From assembly GCF_002278075.1 (NCBI RefSeq), contig NZ_CP022990.1:1240001-1304000 (forward strand): DNA of 64,000 bases, read 5' to 3'. A program made the position numbers and the translations under genes. Shown in pieces: positions 24,535 through 34,262 of this stretch. How positions within the stretch are numbered: position 1 is the stretch's first letter; the number at the start of each line of letters is the position of its first letter. The notes beneath the pieces are model-generated. The model was not told where the DNA came from. It saw nothing but the letters and a program-made list of their open reading frames with translations, and did no database searches. The stretch comes from Paraburkholderia aromaticivorans. GTDB taxonomy: Bacteria > Pseudomonadota > Gammaproteobacteria > Burkholderiales > Burkholderiaceae.

Positions 24535-25923
24535 ATGGTTAATGTGTCCAGCAGCGCCGTCGACGAATTGAAAAGCGCCATCCGGGGCCAGGTTCTGCTG
24601 CCCGGCGACCCCACCTTCGAGCAGGCACGCAGCATCTGGAACGCGATGATCGACCGGCATCCGGCAATCATCGTGCGTTGCGCCGGCGTAGCCGACGTTC
24701 GCCAGGGCGTGGCCTTCGCACGCGAGAACGGCCTGCCGCTCGCGATTCGCGGCGGCGGCCACAATATTGGCGGCAGCGCTTTGTGCGACGACGGCGTGGT
24801 GCTCGACCTGTCGCAGATGAAATCCGTTCGCATCGACCCCACGGCACGGCGCGCCTATGTCGAACCGGGCGCGACGCTGCACGATTTCGACCATGAAGCG
24901 CAGGCGTTCGGGCTCGCGACTCCGCTCGGCATCAACTCGACCACAGGCGTGGCGGGCCTAACACTCGGCGGCGGTTTCGGCTGGTTGAGCCGCCGATACG
25001 GCATGACGGTGGACAATCTCATTTCCGCCGACGTCGTGACTTCAGAGGGCGAACTCCTCAATGCAAGCGCCGGTTCGCACGAAGACCTGTTCTGGGCCAT
25101 TCGCGGCGGCGGCGGCAATTTCGGCGTCGTCACGCGATTCGAATTTGCGCTGCATCCGGTCGGACCGCTGGTGTACGGCGGCCTCGTGGTCCTGCCGCTC
25201 ACCCAGGCGCGCGACGCCCTGCTCAAGTACCGCGCGGCGAACGCCGGCATGCCGGAAGAGCTGAGCGTATGGGCCGTGCTTCGGCTCGCACCGCCGCTGC
25301 CATTTCTGCCGCCCGAAGTGCACGGCAAGCCGGTGATCGTGTTCGCGATGTGCTACACCGGCCCCGTCGAAAACGGTCCGTCCGCGGTGGAATTCGTGCG
25401 CGCCTTCGGCACGCCGGTCGGCGAACATCTCGGCCCGATGCCGTATATCGCGTGGCAACAGGCGTTTGACCCGTTGCTCACGCCCGGCGCACGCAATTAC
25501 TGGAAATCGCACAACCTGAGCGAGATCAAGGACGGCCTCATCGATGCGCTGCTCGACGCGATCGACAACCTGCCGTCGCCGCAATGCGAGATTTTCTTCG
25601 GACAGATCGGCGCGCAGACCCAGCGCGTGCCCGTCGAAGCCACCGCCTATTCGAGCCGCAACACGCTGTATGCGATGAACGTGCACGGCCGCTGGGACAA
25701 TGCCAGCGACGACGAGCGCTGCATCACCTGGGCCCGCGCATTCTTCGACGCGGCGGCGCCGTTCGCGCTGGGCAGCGTCTACGTTAATTTCATGACGGAG
25801 GAAGAAGGCGGCCGCGTCGCCGAGGCCTATGGGCCGAACTATGAACGGCTGGTAACCGTGAAAAACCGCTACGATCCGCGCAACCTGTTCCGCTGCAACC
25901 AGAACATCCGACCATCCGCGTAG
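24535..25923 (+). CDS. FAD-binding oxidoreductase (BBE type)
   Basis: A 462-residue flavoprotein of the PCMH/berberine-bridge family. The FAD-binding domain spans about residues 35-215 and includes IRGGGHNIGGSALCDDGVVL, whose His is the usual covalent flavin attachment point, then VEPGATLHDFD, GINSTTGVAGLTLGGGFGWL and FWAIRGGGGNFGVVTRF. The substrate domain ends in a BBE segment (AYGPNYERLVTVKNRYDPRN). Members oxidise sugars, alkaloids or other alcohols/amines. The substrate cannot be read from sequence. It appears monocistronic and is followed by a strong hairpin at 25938-25968. Confidence 0.88.
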   Translation: MVNVSSSAVDELKSAIRGQVLLPGDPTFEQARSIWNAMIDRHPAIIVRCAGVADVRQGVAFARENGLPLAIRGGGHNIGGSALCDDGVVLDLSQMKSVRIDPTARRAYVEPGATLHDFDHEAQAFGLATPLGINSTTGVAGLTLGGGFGWLSRRYGMTVDNLISADVVTSEGELLNASAGSHEDLFWAIRGGGGNFGVVTRFEFALHPVGPLVYGGLVVLPLTQARDALLKYRAANAGMPEELSVWAVLRLAPPLPFLPPEVHGKPVIVFAMCYTGPVENGPSAVEFVRAFGTPVGEHLGPMPYIAWQQAFDPLLTPGARNYWKSHNLSEIKDGLIDALLDAIDNLPSPQCEIFFGQIGAQTQRVPVEATAYSSRNTLYAMNVHGRWDNASDDERCITWARAFFDAAAPFALGSVYVNFMTEEEGGRVAEAYGPNYERLVTVKNRYDPRNLFRCNQNIRPSA

Positions 25924-25937
25924 TCATAGGAGCTCGG

Positions 25938-25968
25938 GGGAATGGCGCGCGAATCTCGCGCCATTCCC
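25938..25968 (+). terminator. Hairpin after the FAD oxidoreductase
   Basis: A perfect 12-bp stem (GGGAATGGCGCG, CGCGCCATTCCC) with a 7-base loop begins 14 bases past the stop codon. There is no U-tract after it, so it may act as an mRNA 3' stabiliser or attenuated terminator rather than a full rho-independent terminator. Confidence 0.55.
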
Positions 25969-26130
25969 GGTGCTCGCGGGTCGGGTCCGCCGTGCCCACG
26001 CCAACGCGGGGAGCAGGCACGCGAAATGCTGGTTAACAATTGACGTACGGCATGCCCTGCGTCATCAGGATTCGCCTGAACACGAACAACGCAGCCTCCA
26101 TAACGTACATAACGCATAAGGAAAACAATC

Positions 26131-26721
26131 ATGCGCAGACGACAATTCATCATGACCAGCAGCGCCGCCCTTGCCTCGGTGGGTCTTGGCCTCGCCGGCT
26201 GTACGACCACGTCGCCGTCCTCGAGCGCATCGCCTGCCGCCAACGCCGGCAAGCGTGACACCATTAATGCGGGGATCGATTCGACGCTCTCGCGCCTCTA
26301 CGCGAACGTCACCGGTTCGCGCGAACTGGTGGCGAAGGCGCGTGGCGTGCTGGTGTTCCCGTCCGTGATCTCGGCGGGCTTCTGGGTCGGCGGCCAATAC
26401 GGCGAAGGGGCGCTACGCGTGGCTGGCCGCACGGCGGGCTATTACAGCACCGTGGCAGGCTCGTTCGGTTTGCAGATCGGCGCGCAATCCAAGGCCCTCG
26501 TGTTCCTGTTCATGACGCAAGAGGCGCTCGATAAATTCCTCGGCAGCCAGGGGTGGGCCGCCGGCGCGGACGCCACCGTCGCCGTGCTGAAGGTGGGCGC
26601 GAACGGTGCGGTCGACACGTCGACCGCCACCAGCCCGATCGAAGCCTTCGTTCTGACGAATGGCGGCCTGATGGCCGGCGTATCGCTCGAGGGCACCAAA
26701 GTCTCGCGCCTGATGATCTAA
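26131..26721 (+). CDS. SYLF/Ysc84-domain lipoprotein
   Basis: A 196-residue envelope protein. The N-terminus MRRRQFIMTSSAAL is basic, with a lipobox ending LAGC (Cys24), predicting a lipoprotein. The mature part is a SYLF (Ysc84-like) domain: TLSRLYANVTGSRELVAKAR, GVLVFPSVISAGFWVGGQYG, GSFGLQIGAQSKALVFLFMT, and a terminal SLEGTKVSRL. SYLF domains bind phospholipids in eukaryotes; the bacterial role is unknown. It is a single gene with an upstream region of about 200 bases and its length is typical of bacterial members. Confidence 0.88.
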   Translation: MRRRQFIMTSSAALASVGLGLAGCTTTSPSSSASPAANAGKRDTINAGIDSTLSRLYANVTGSRELVAKARGVLVFPSVISAGFWVGGQYGEGALRVAGRTAGYYSTVAGSFGLQIGAQSKALVFLFMTQEALDKFLGSQGWAAGADATVAVLKVGANGAVDTSTATSPIEAFVLTNGGLMAGVSLEGTKVSRLMI

Positions 26722-26971
26722 GCGCGCGCTTTGCCACGCGGCCGCTGGCCGGCTGCGTGGCGTCTTTGCCTCGGCGCGATGCGAAGCCTTTCGCGACGCC
26801 GCCCGTTGCTGAACGCATCACCGGCAATCTTGACAACACTGCTGTAAAATCCACGCCTTTCGCCATCCTGCCCGGCCAGTACCACACCTCGGGCTGCGGC
26901 GCTCGCCTGTCCAGTGCCGCGCGCCTCGCGTCCATGCGCGCTGCTTGCCCGGACTTCCCTCCTCGCTTAAG

Positions 26972-28459
26972 ATGAACACCGCTCGTCCCACTCACGGCTG
27001 GCTTGCCACGTTTGCCGGCATCAAAAGCAATGTCCTCGCCGGACTGACCTCGTCTTTCGCGCTGGTGCCGGAATGCATCGCCTTCGCACTGGTCGCCCAC
27101 CTCAATCCGTTGATGGGTCTGTACGGCGCCTTCTTCATCTGCACCATCACGGCCGTGTTCGGCGGACGGCCCGGCATGATTTCGGGCGCCGCCGGTTCGA
27201 TGGCGGTGGTCATCGTGGCGCTCGTCGCGCAACACGGTGCGCAATATCTGCTCGCCACCGTGATCCTCGGCGGCATCCTGATGGTGCTGTTCGGCGCGCT
27301 GCGCCTCGGCAAACTGATCCGCATGGTGCCGCATCCGGTGATGCTCGGTTTCGTCAACGGCCTCGCGATCGTCATCGCGACGGCGCAGCTCGCGCACTTC
27401 AGGCAGAGCACGCCGCAAGGCGAACAATGGCTGCAGGGCAACGCGTTGCTGATGATGAGCGGACTCGTCGCGCTGACCATGGCGATCGTCTATCTGCTGC
27501 CGCGGCTTACGCGCGCGGCGCCGCCCGCTCTGGTGGCGATCGTCGGCGTGGGCCTCTTCACGCAGATGCTGCATCTGCCCACGCGCACGCTCGGCGACAT
27601 GGCGCACATTGCGGGCGGCCTGCCGGATCTGCGCATGCCGAATGTCCCGCTGAATCTGGAAACGCTGCACGTGGTGCTGCCCTACGCGGTGCTGATGGCG
27701 ATCGTCGGTTTGCTGGAAACGCTGCTCACGTTCAACCTGAGCGACGAGATCACCGAAACCCGCGGCCAGCCGAACCGCGAATGCCTCGCGCTCGGTGCGG
27801 CGAATATCGCCTCGGGTCTGTTCGGCGGCATGGGCGGCTGCGCCATGATCGGCCAGACGATGATCAATCTGAATTCGGGAGGCCGTTCGCGCCTGTCAGG
27901 GATCGTGAGCGGCGTGATGATCCTGATGTACATCCTGTTTCTGTCGCCGCTGATCGAGCGCATTCCGCTGGCTGCGCTGGTCGGCGTGATGTTCGTCGTG
28001 GCGCAGCAGACTTTCGCTTGGGGCTCGCTACGGGTGCTGGGCAAAGTACCGCGCAACGACGCGCTAGTGATCGTTGCGGTCACCATCATCACCGTGTTTT
28101 CCGATCTGGCGATCGCCGTGCTGTGCGGCATCGTCATCGCCGCGCTGAATTTCGCGTGGCAGCATGCCCGCGAAATTCATGCGCATGTCGAAGATCGTGC
28201 CGGCGACAAGGTCTACGCGCCGCGCGGCACGCTGTTTTTCGCGTCGACCGCGCGTTTTCACGAGCTGTTCGACCCGCTGCAGGATCCCGAACACGTCACG
28301 ATCGACTGCCGCGATCTGCTGCTGGCGGACCATTGCGCGCTCGCGGCGCTGCAAGGCCTCGTCGAGCGCTATCGGAAAGCCGGCAAGGCGTTGCGCATGA
28401 AGAATCTGTCCGAGCGCAACCAGCGTCTGCTGAGCCGTGCCGGCATCGCATTGACGTAA
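26972..28459 (+). CDS. SulP/SLC26-family anion transporter with STAS domain
   Basis: A 495-residue inner-membrane transporter. About eleven hydrophobic segments follow the SulP signature at the N-terminus (SNVLAGLTSSFALVPECIAF, GLYGAFFICTITAVFGGRPG). A C-terminal cytoplasmic STAS-like domain occupies about residues 405-490 (GTLFFASTARFHELFDPLQD, VTIDCRDLLLADHCALAALQ). SulP proteins carry sulfate, bicarbonate, dicarboxylates or other anions. The ligand cannot be decided here. ATG at 26972 was chosen because the hydrophobic core starts just after it. A start nine codons earlier is possible. Confidence 0.87.
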   Translation: MNTARPTHGWLATFAGIKSNVLAGLTSSFALVPECIAFALVAHLNPLMGLYGAFFICTITAVFGGRPGMISGAAGSMAVVIVALVAQHGAQYLLATVILGGILMVLFGALRLGKLIRMVPHPVMLGFVNGLAIVIATAQLAHFRQSTPQGEQWLQGNALLMMSGLVALTMAIVYLLPRLTRAAPPALVAIVGVGLFTQMLHLPTRTLGDMAHIAGGLPDLRMPNVPLNLETLHVVLPYAVLMAIVGLLETLLTFNLSDEITETRGQPNRECLALGAANIASGLFGGMGGCAMIGQTMINLNSGGRSRLSGIVSGVMILMYILFLSPLIERIPLAALVGVMFVVAQQTFAWGSLRVLGKVPRNDALVIVAVTIITVFSDLAIAVLCGIVIAALNFAWQHAREIHAHVEDRAGDKVYAPRGTLFFASTARFHELFDPLQDPEHVTIDCRDLLLADHCALAALQGLVERYRKAGKALRMKNLSERNQRLLSRAGIALT

Positions 28460-28493
28460 CGAACGGCCCACTTCGCCAATCTGGGGCCGCGGG

Positions 28494-30053
28494 TCAGCGG
28501 CCTTCCGGCAGGGTGAACACGGCAATCGCCGCGCTGAGCTGGCCGGTCTGCGCTTTCAGCACGTCCGCTGACGCGCTCGCCTCTTCCACCAGCGCCGCGT
28601 TCTGCTGGGTCGTCTGATCCATGCTCGCCACCGCGATGTTGACCTGCTCGATGCCCGAGCTTTGCTCCACGGAAGCCGCGCTGATCTCGCCCATGATGTC
28701 CGTCACGCGGCGCACCGCCTGCACGACTTCCTGCATGGTCTCGCCGGCGCGGCTCACGTACTGCGAGCCGCCTTCGATCTGCGCGGCCGACTCCTCGATC
28801 AGCGCCTTAATTTCCTTCGCCGCCGCCGCGCTGCGCTGCGCGAGGCTGCGCACTTCGCCCGCCACGACCGCGAAGCCGCGTCCTTCCTCGCCGGCGCGCG
28901 CCGCTTCGACTGCGGCGTTCAACGCCAGAATGTTGGTCTGAAACGCAATGCCTTCGATCACGCCGATAATGTCGCCGATCCGATGCGACGACTGCGAAAT
29001 GCCGCGCATCGTCTCGACCACCTGACCGACCACTTCGCCGCCGCGCGCCGCCGTCTCCGATGCGTTATGCGCGAGCTGGCTGGCCTGCTTCGCGTTGTCG
29101 GCATTCTGCTTCACGGTCGCGGTGATCTGCTCCATGCTCGACGCGGTTTCGCCGAGCGCCGTGGCCTGCTGCTCGGTCCGGCGCGACAGGTCCGCGTTGC
29201 CGGCGGCAATTTCGTTGGACACCGTCGAAATCAGCGTCGCGCCGCCGCGAATCTGCGCGATCGCCTGCGCGAGGCGCTGCTGCATACGCCGCATCGCGGC
29301 GAGCAGGCTGGTTTCGTCACCCGCCCTCGTCTCCACCACCAGGTCGAGTTCGCCGTCGGCAATGCGGGCAGCAATCTGCGCCGCGTACGCCGGTTCGCCG
29401 CCGAGCTGCCGCAAAATGCTGCGCAGGATCACGCCGATCACGAGCGCCACCACCAGACACAGCACCAGCGCGGCGCCCACATACTGGATGAGCGTCGTGT
29501 AGAACGCGGCGTCGATGTCGTCGGTGAATACGCCGGTGACGATCGTCCAGTCCCATGGCTTGTACAGCCGCACGTAATTGATCTTCGGCGCCATCTCGTT
29601 GGAGCCGGGCTTCAGGAACTGCAAATGGATGAAACCTTCGCCTTCGCGCTGGGCGAGGTCGGAGCCGTCCTTGAACACGTGGCGCCCTTGCGGGTCGGTG
29701 AAGCCGCTCATGTCCTTGCCTTCGAGGTCGGCCCGCACGCCGTGCATGAGAACGCGGGCATGCGCGTCCTCGATCACAAGGTAGCCGCCGGCACCGCCGT
29801 AGCGCATCGCGCGCAGATCGGCCATCGCCGAGCGTTGCGCGTCGGCGAGCGGCATGCTGCCCGCGGCGGCCAGACCGTTATAGCGATCCAGCACGCTGTA
29901 CGCGACGCTGACCACGCTCTTCAGTTCGGCCTGGCGGTCGGCGACCATCGTGTCGCGTGTCTTGAACGCGCCCCACAGGCCGATCGCCAGAATACCCATG
30001 CACATTACCGCTAGCGCGAGCCAAAGCCGCACCTTCAGACGAAACCGTTCCAT
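28494..30053 (-). CDS. Methyl-accepting chemotaxis protein with sCache sensor
   Basis: A 519-residue chemoreceptor. Two membrane helices (about 9-28 and 185-210) flank a periplasmic single-Cache domain ([20 protein letters not shown], then [16 protein letters not shown]). HAMP is at about 211-260. The methyl-accepting signalling domain has the conserved tip [20 protein letters not shown]. The sensor resembles that of the kinase at 3230, so both may detect small organic acids. No terminal xWxxF pentapeptide is present, so it depends on neighbouring receptors for CheR/CheB docking. The ATG at 30053 has AGGA at suitable distance; a GTG 12 codons upstream is less likely. Confidence 0.93.
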   Translation of the reverse strand: MERFRLKVRLWLALAVMCMGILAIGLWGAFKTRDTMVADRQAELKSVVSVAYSVLDRYNGLAAAGSMPLADAQRSAMADLRAMRYGGAGGYLVIEDAHARVLMHGVRADLEGKDMSGFTDPQGRHVFKDGSDLAQREGEGFIHLQFLKPGSNEMAPKINYVRLYKPWDWTIVTGVFTDDIDAAFYTTLIQYVGAALVLCLVVALVIGVILRSILRQLGGEPAYAAQIAARIADGELDLVVETRAGDETSLLAAMRRMQQRLAQAIAQIRGGATLISTVSNEIAAGNADLSRRTEQQATALGETASSMEQITATVKQNADNAKQASQLAHNASETAARGGEVVGQVVETMRGISQSSHRIGDIIGVIEGIAFQTNILALNAAVEAARAGEEGRGFAVVAGEVRSLAQRSAAAAKEIKALIEESAAQIEGGSQYVSRAGETMQEVVQAVRRVTDIMGEISAASVEQSSGIEQVNIAVASMDQTTQQNAALVEEASASADVLKAQTGQLSAAIAVFTLPEGR

Positions 30054-30301
30054 CTCCGTATCCTTTGTCCTTGTAGTTGTCGTCGACACGCCGCCGGTCG
30101 CGCGTGCACCGGCGATTCATGCCCATCTTCAGGATTAACGGCGGGACGAGGGAAAACTTCAGGCCTGGCCGATCGGTCGCAGCCCTCGAGCCAGGGCGTG
30201 CACCGTCTACCGGCTGGCGCGGCTCACGATGTGACTGACCACGTGGCTGACGCGGCGCCGCCTGCCGGTCTGATTTCGCGCACGGCAGGCCGAATGCGGC
30301 C

Positions 30302-30874
30302 TTACTCCGTCGGCAGCGTCAGCGAGGCGACTTCGCAGCGCGGCCACTGACGCAATACTTCGGGCGCCAGCAACAACTTGGCGGCGCGCACGCCCGCGCC
30401 CATGACGATTTGCGTCCGCTGCATGACGGCGGCGTCGACGAGGATGCGCCAGCCGGCCGGCAGGCCGAAGGCCGTGATGCCGCCGAACTCCATGCCGCTA
30501 TGCTCCACGGCCGCTTCCCGCCTGGCGAACGAAAGCCGCTGCGCGCCGAGCGCCGCCTTCACCGCGCCGTTGATGTCGAGCCGCAGCGACCCCAGCGAGA
30601 CCAGCGCCGCGTAATGCTCGGCGCCCTCTTTCTTGTAGCGGATCACGATGGTGTTCGCGCAGTCTTCCAGACCGAAACCGTAACGCGCGCTGAATTCGGC
30701 GGTATCCGAAGCGTCGTCGGCGACGGTGAAAACGGTTATGCCTTGAGCCGGCAACTGTTCGACGACATGCGTGGGCAAATGCGCAGCCAGGTGTTCGGCC
30801 GCAACGATGTCCAACTGCTGTACGAGTTCGTGCGAGTGCATAGCGAGCGAAAATAGATGAGGATCCCCCGGCAT
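30302..30874 (-). CDS. YbaK/ProX-type aminoacyl-tRNA deacylase family protein
   Basis: A 190-residue protein with the YbaK/EbsC fold: CANTIVIRYKKEGAEHYAAL, DINGAVKAALGAQRLSFARR and the signature GGITAFGLPAGWRILVD followed by GAGVRAAKLLL. Members hydrolyse mischarged tRNAs, or act as free-standing editing factors. The aminoacyl specificity is not evident. The start is uncertain: 30874 is used (MPGDPHL), while a further methionine (MHSHEL) 12 codons in and an upstream start at 30946 are alternatives. It is divergent from the YihY-like gene. Confidence 0.83.
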   Translation of the reverse strand: MPGDPHLFSLAMHSHELVQQLDIVAAEHLAAHLPTHVVEQLPAQGITVFTVADDASDTAEFSARYGFGLEDCANTIVIRYKKEGAEHYAALVSLGSLRLDINGAVKAALGAQRLSFARREAAVEHSGMEFGGITAFGLPAGWRILVDAAVMQRTQIVMGAGVRAAKLLLAPEVLRQWPRCEVASLTLPTE

Positions 30875-31068
30875 TCTAACGGCACCCTTGAACGAGGTTG
30901 CGCCGGAACTGCGCACCCCGCTCCCGGTTGTTATAGTCACAGGCACAAGCTTTGCGGAAGGCTTTCACGCGAAGACCGCGTCAAGGCTGTCTCAACGGTT
31001 CGCCACCGGTTCGCCCCCGCACAGCCGCAAGACCGGCGCAGCGCCCGTACCTCTTGAGAAACACGACC

Positions 31069-32397
31069 ATGGACATCGACACGCTTTCCGCCGAGAACCT
31101 GCAACTGGCGGCCCGCAAGCAGGCCAACTGGGCCATCGGCGCATTCAAACAGTTTGCCGAGGACCGCTGCGCGGCCATGGCGGCCAGCATCGCCTTCTAC
31201 GCCGCGTTTTCGCTCGCGCCCACACTGGTCATGGTGATCGCCGTGGCCGGCTGGTTTTTCGGCGCCGAAGCCGCGCGCGGCGAGTTGTTCGACCACATTC
31301 ACGGATTGCTCGGCGACCAGGCCGCCGCGGGCGTGCAAACCATCGTCGAGAACGCCCATCACAGCGGCAGCGCCGGCGGCGTCGCGGCGATCATCTCGTT
31401 CTCCATGCTGGCGATCGGCGCCTCGGCCACCTTTTCTTCGCTCAATAGCGCACTCAACGTAGTGTGGCCGTATTCGGGACCTCGCTCCTCGAGCGTGATC
31501 GCTCTCGTGCGCGTGCGCCTGATCTCGTTCGGGCTGGTGCTCGGGGTCGCGTTCCTGCTGATCGTTTCACTGGTGCTGGATACGATCATCACTTTCATCG
31601 GCAAGTGGCTGTGGGGGACTTCTCCGTATGTGGTGATCGGTGACCTGCTCCAGCTCGGTGTCGGCGTGCTGGTGCTGGCATTTGCGTTCGCCGGCCTGCT
31701 CAAGTTCCTGCCGGACGCTCGCGTGCGCTGGCGCGACGCGTTGGTGGGCGGAATCGTCGCCGCCCTGCTGTTCTCGGCGGGCAAGAAGCTGTTCGCGCTG
31801 TATATCGCGCACGCCGGAATGGCGAGTTCGTTCGGTGCGGCCGGCTCGCTCGCCGTGCTGCTGATGTGGCTGTACTTCTCGGCCGCGGTGCTGCTGCTCG
31901 GCGCGGAATTTTCGGCGGCGCGCGGGCGCATGCACGATCCGCGTGGAGGCTGGGGCATGCAGCACGACATGCCGCCCGGCAGCCGCGCCAAGCTCGCGTC
32001 GGTGCTGGCGGCTTCGACGGTCGGCGCACAAGCCGCACCGAACGGGGCGCTCGATCACGCCATTCCGGGCGACACAGCCCTCCCCCCCGTCGCGCGCGAC
32101 GCGACAGCGCGCCCACTCGTGGGCGCGGCGCCCGCGTCGGCCTTCCGCGCCCGCACCGGCAAGAAAACCTCGCCGCGAGCGACGGCTGTCAAACTCGGCC
32201 GCACTATCGTCTCGGCCGAAGCGCAAGCGACTCGCATCGCCGCCGTGACGCTGATCGAGGCCGGCCACAAAGCCGTCGCGGCCGATCGCTACGTGAGGCG
32301 GCATCCGTGGACGTCGGTGTTGTTCGCCGCGGCTGCCGGGCTGACCGCGGCAACGGTTGCACGGCGCAATGCCGGCAGCCATGAGTCGAAACGCTAA
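31069..32397 (+). CDS. YihY/UPF0761 membrane protein with DUF883-like C-terminal tail
   Basis: A 442-residue inner-membrane protein. Residues 1-300 carry the YihY/BrkB core with six helices: DRCAAMAASIAFYAAFSLAP, then SFSMLAIGASATFSSLNSAL, and ALYIAHAGMASSFGAAGSLA near the end. An alanine-rich linker follows. The last 40 residues (VAADRYVRRHPWTSVLFAAA... then ATVARR) look like the C-terminus of DUF883/ElaB-YqjD proteins, ribosome-associated inner-membrane anchors. Older annotation called this family ribonuclease BN, which is not correct for E. coli YihY. Function is unknown, possibly a transporter. ATG at 31069 precedes the core directly. Confidence 0.85.
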   Translation: MDIDTLSAENLQLAARKQANWAIGAFKQFAEDRCAAMAASIAFYAAFSLAPTLVMVIAVAGWFFGAEAARGELFDHIHGLLGDQAAAGVQTIVENAHHSGSAGGVAAIISFSMLAIGASATFSSLNSALNVVWPYSGPRSSSVIALVRVRLISFGLVLGVAFLLIVSLVLDTIITFIGKWLWGTSPYVVIGDLLQLGVGVLVLAFAFAGLLKFLPDARVRWRDALVGGIVAALLFSAGKKLFALYIAHAGMASSFGAAGSLAVLLMWLYFSAAVLLLGAEFSAARGRMHDPRGGWGMQHDMPPGSRAKLASVLAASTVGAQAAPNGALDHAIPGDTALPPVARDATARPLVGAAPASAFRARTGKKTSPRATAVKLGRTIVSAEAQATRIAAVTLIEAGHKAVAADRYVRRHPWTSVLFAAAAGLTAATVARRNAGSHESKR

Positions 32398-32813
32398 GAC
32401 TTCGCGTGCGGGCGGGACCCGTCGCGCTAGCCGCACTTATGCGCCGAAGTGGTGCGCTTGATCACAGTGCGGGCGACCTGTCCAGCGTCTGGATCAAGCG
32501 GAATGGGTCTCGATTTTTATGCACCTGCTATAAAACAGCCGGAAAAAGCTAGACGACTTTATTACGATCCGCCTTCAAACGAGTGCTAGAACTGACGGTG
32601 TCGGTGGGCTCACTGTCAACAAAACAACAATAATGCCCAGTCAACGAATAAATGTTGCTGAAACCGCAATAATCGTTAACGCGCTTTAAATACAAGGCTT
32701 TGCGCGGGTTGTCAGTTTTTGGAGACAGTCTTTTTTTTCCAGTTCTAGCCCAAAGACCTCTGCGCTATTCTCCCTCCCGCAACAACAAACTAATCATCTG
32801 CGTGGAGAAATGG
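32398..32813. other. 416-bp upstream region of the porin gene
   Basis: No gene is supported here. The second half (about 32500-32760) is noticeably AT-rich for this genome and must contain the porin promoter and a probably long 5' leader, as expected for a highly expressed, regulated porin. I could not choose a single promoter with confidence. Confidence 0.55.
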
Positions 32814-33995
32814 ATGAAACGAATCGCGCTGTCTACCCTCTCGCTGGCGCTCCTCGGCGTCACTGGCGTCGCTCATGCTCAAAGCAGCGTCACCTTGTAC
32901 GGTTTGATCGATGAATCGATCCAGTACGCACACAACACGGTTGACGCTTCGGGCAAGAACTCGAATCAGGTCGGCCTGGTTGGCGGCAATCTGCAAGGCA
33001 ATCGTTGGGGCTTGAAAGGCACGGAAGATCTCGGCGGCGGTCTGAAGGCGATTTTCCAGTTGGAAAACGGCTTTGACATCAACAACGGCAAGCTGGGTCA
33101 AGGCGGCAAGATGTTCGGTCGTCAAGCCTACGTCGGCCTGACGGGCGACCAGTGGGGTACGTTCACGCTGGGTCGTCAATACGACCCGCTGGTCGACCTG
33201 GTTCAGCCGCTGACGGCTGACAACTTCTTCGGCTCCACCTTCACCACGCCGGGCGACGTCGACAACAACGACAACTCCTCGCGCACGAACAGCGCTGTCA
33301 AGTACACCTCGCCGGTGTGGGGCGGCTTCCAGTTCGAAGGTATGTACGCATTCGGCGGCGTGGCTGGCCAGACGGGTTCGGGTCAATCGTGGTCGGGCGC
33401 TGCAACGTACGCAACGGGTCCGTTCAGCGTTGCTGCTGGCTACTTCCGCATGGACAACGGCAACACGCTGGCTAGCCGCACGTCGGCAGGCTCGGTGGGC
33501 TGGAACGGCAGCACGTCGGACGGCACGTTCGACAACCAGATCAACGGCGCTTACGCTGCTGCCAAGTCGATCGGCATCGCTTCGGTCGCTGCACAATACG
33601 TGGCGGGCCCGTTCACGGCTAACGTGCGTTACAGCAATGCACAGTACAAGCCGGATGCAAACTCGGGCTTCGGTTCGACCGAGAAGTACAACGTCGCTGG
33701 CGCGTACCTGGGTTACCAGGCAACGCCGGCCATGCTGGTTGGCGTGGGCTACACCTACACGAAGGCTAGCGGCGATTCGAGCGCAACGTACCATCAGGTT
33801 TCCCTGGGCGGCGACTACAACCTGTCGAAGCGCACGGACATCTACCTGGTCGGCGCATATCAGCACGCAAGCGGCCAGCAACGCGCTTCGAACGGCACGC
33901 TGGTCAACGCAGGCGCTGCAATCGGTTCGTACAGCTACAACTCGGCTTCCAGCTCGCAAGAACTGGTCAGCCTGGGCATCCGCCACAAGTTCTAA
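32814..33995 (+). CDS. Gram-negative general porin (Porin_4 family)
   Basis: A 393-residue outer-membrane beta-barrel porin. It has a signal peptide (MKRIALSTLSLALLGVTGVA, cleavage after AHA) and starts its barrel with QSSVTLYGLIDESIQYA. The NRWGLKGTEDLGGGLKAIFQ strand pair and MFGRQAYVGLTGDQWGTFTL block are characteristic of Burkholderia/Neisseria porins. It ends in ...SLGIRHKF, a terminal Phe that directs barrel assembly. It allows passive entry of small hydrophilic solutes. Codon use is strongly biased to a few codons (repeated ggc, aac, acg), indicating high expression. GGAG precedes the start and a strong terminator follows at 34036-34071. Confidence 0.95.
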   Translation: MKRIALSTLSLALLGVTGVAHAQSSVTLYGLIDESIQYAHNTVDASGKNSNQVGLVGGNLQGNRWGLKGTEDLGGGLKAIFQLENGFDINNGKLGQGGKMFGRQAYVGLTGDQWGTFTLGRQYDPLVDLVQPLTADNFFGSTFTTPGDVDNNDNSSRTNSAVKYTSPVWGGFQFEGMYAFGGVAGQTGSGQSWSGAATYATGPFSVAAGYFRMDNGNTLASRTSAGSVGWNGSTSDGTFDNQINGAYAAAKSIGIASVAAQYVAGPFTANVRYSNAQYKPDANSGFGSTEKYNVAGAYLGYQATPAMLVGVGYTYTKASGDSSATYHQVSLGGDYNLSKRTDIYLVGAYQHASGQQRASNGTLVNAGAAIGSYSYNSASSSQELVSLGIRHKF

Positions 33996-34035
33996 TCGAA
34001 CTTGACGGACTGCTGAAGCAACACGCAGTTGAAGA

Positions 34036-34071
34036 CCAGCCACAGGCGCAAGCCTGTGGCTGGTTTTTTTT
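34036..34071 (+). terminator. Rho-independent terminator of the porin gene
   Basis: A 12-bp perfect stem (CCAGCCACAGGC, GCCTGTGGCTGG) with a GCAA tetraloop is followed by eight T residues, 40 bases past the porin stop. Confidence 0.95.
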
Positions 34072-34174
34072 CGTCCTCGCGCCGGTGCCGCCGGCACGCG
34101 CGTCGAAGTCGCACGATCGCCTGCTCGCGGATGCTTCGCTCGCCGGATACGCGGCCGATCACGGCGGCAGACGC

Positions 34175-34216
34175 AAAAAAAGGCCGCCGGCAGCCCTGTC
34201 CGGGCTCCTGACGGCC
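34175..34216 (-). terminator. Rho-independent terminator of the Anbu operon
   Basis: On the minus strand the sequence reads GGCCGTCAGGAGCCC...GGGCTGCCGGCGGCC and then seven T residues. It lies about 46 bases past the Anbu stop codon. Confidence 0.75.
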
Positions 34217-34262
34217 TTGCCATGAGGCGCCCCGCGAAGTTCAGCGGTCACGCGCCGGCAGC

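Noticed and set aside
24042..24542. 166-codon frame just before the FAD oxidoreductase
   Set aside because: Overlaps the start region of the oxidoreductase and the 11-bp inverted repeat; Arg/Pro/Ser-rich, no family.
28662..30014. 450-codon open frame opposite the chemoreceptor
   Set aside because: The sense strand encodes a clear MCP with the conserved signalling tip; the antisense translation is His/Arg-rich noise.
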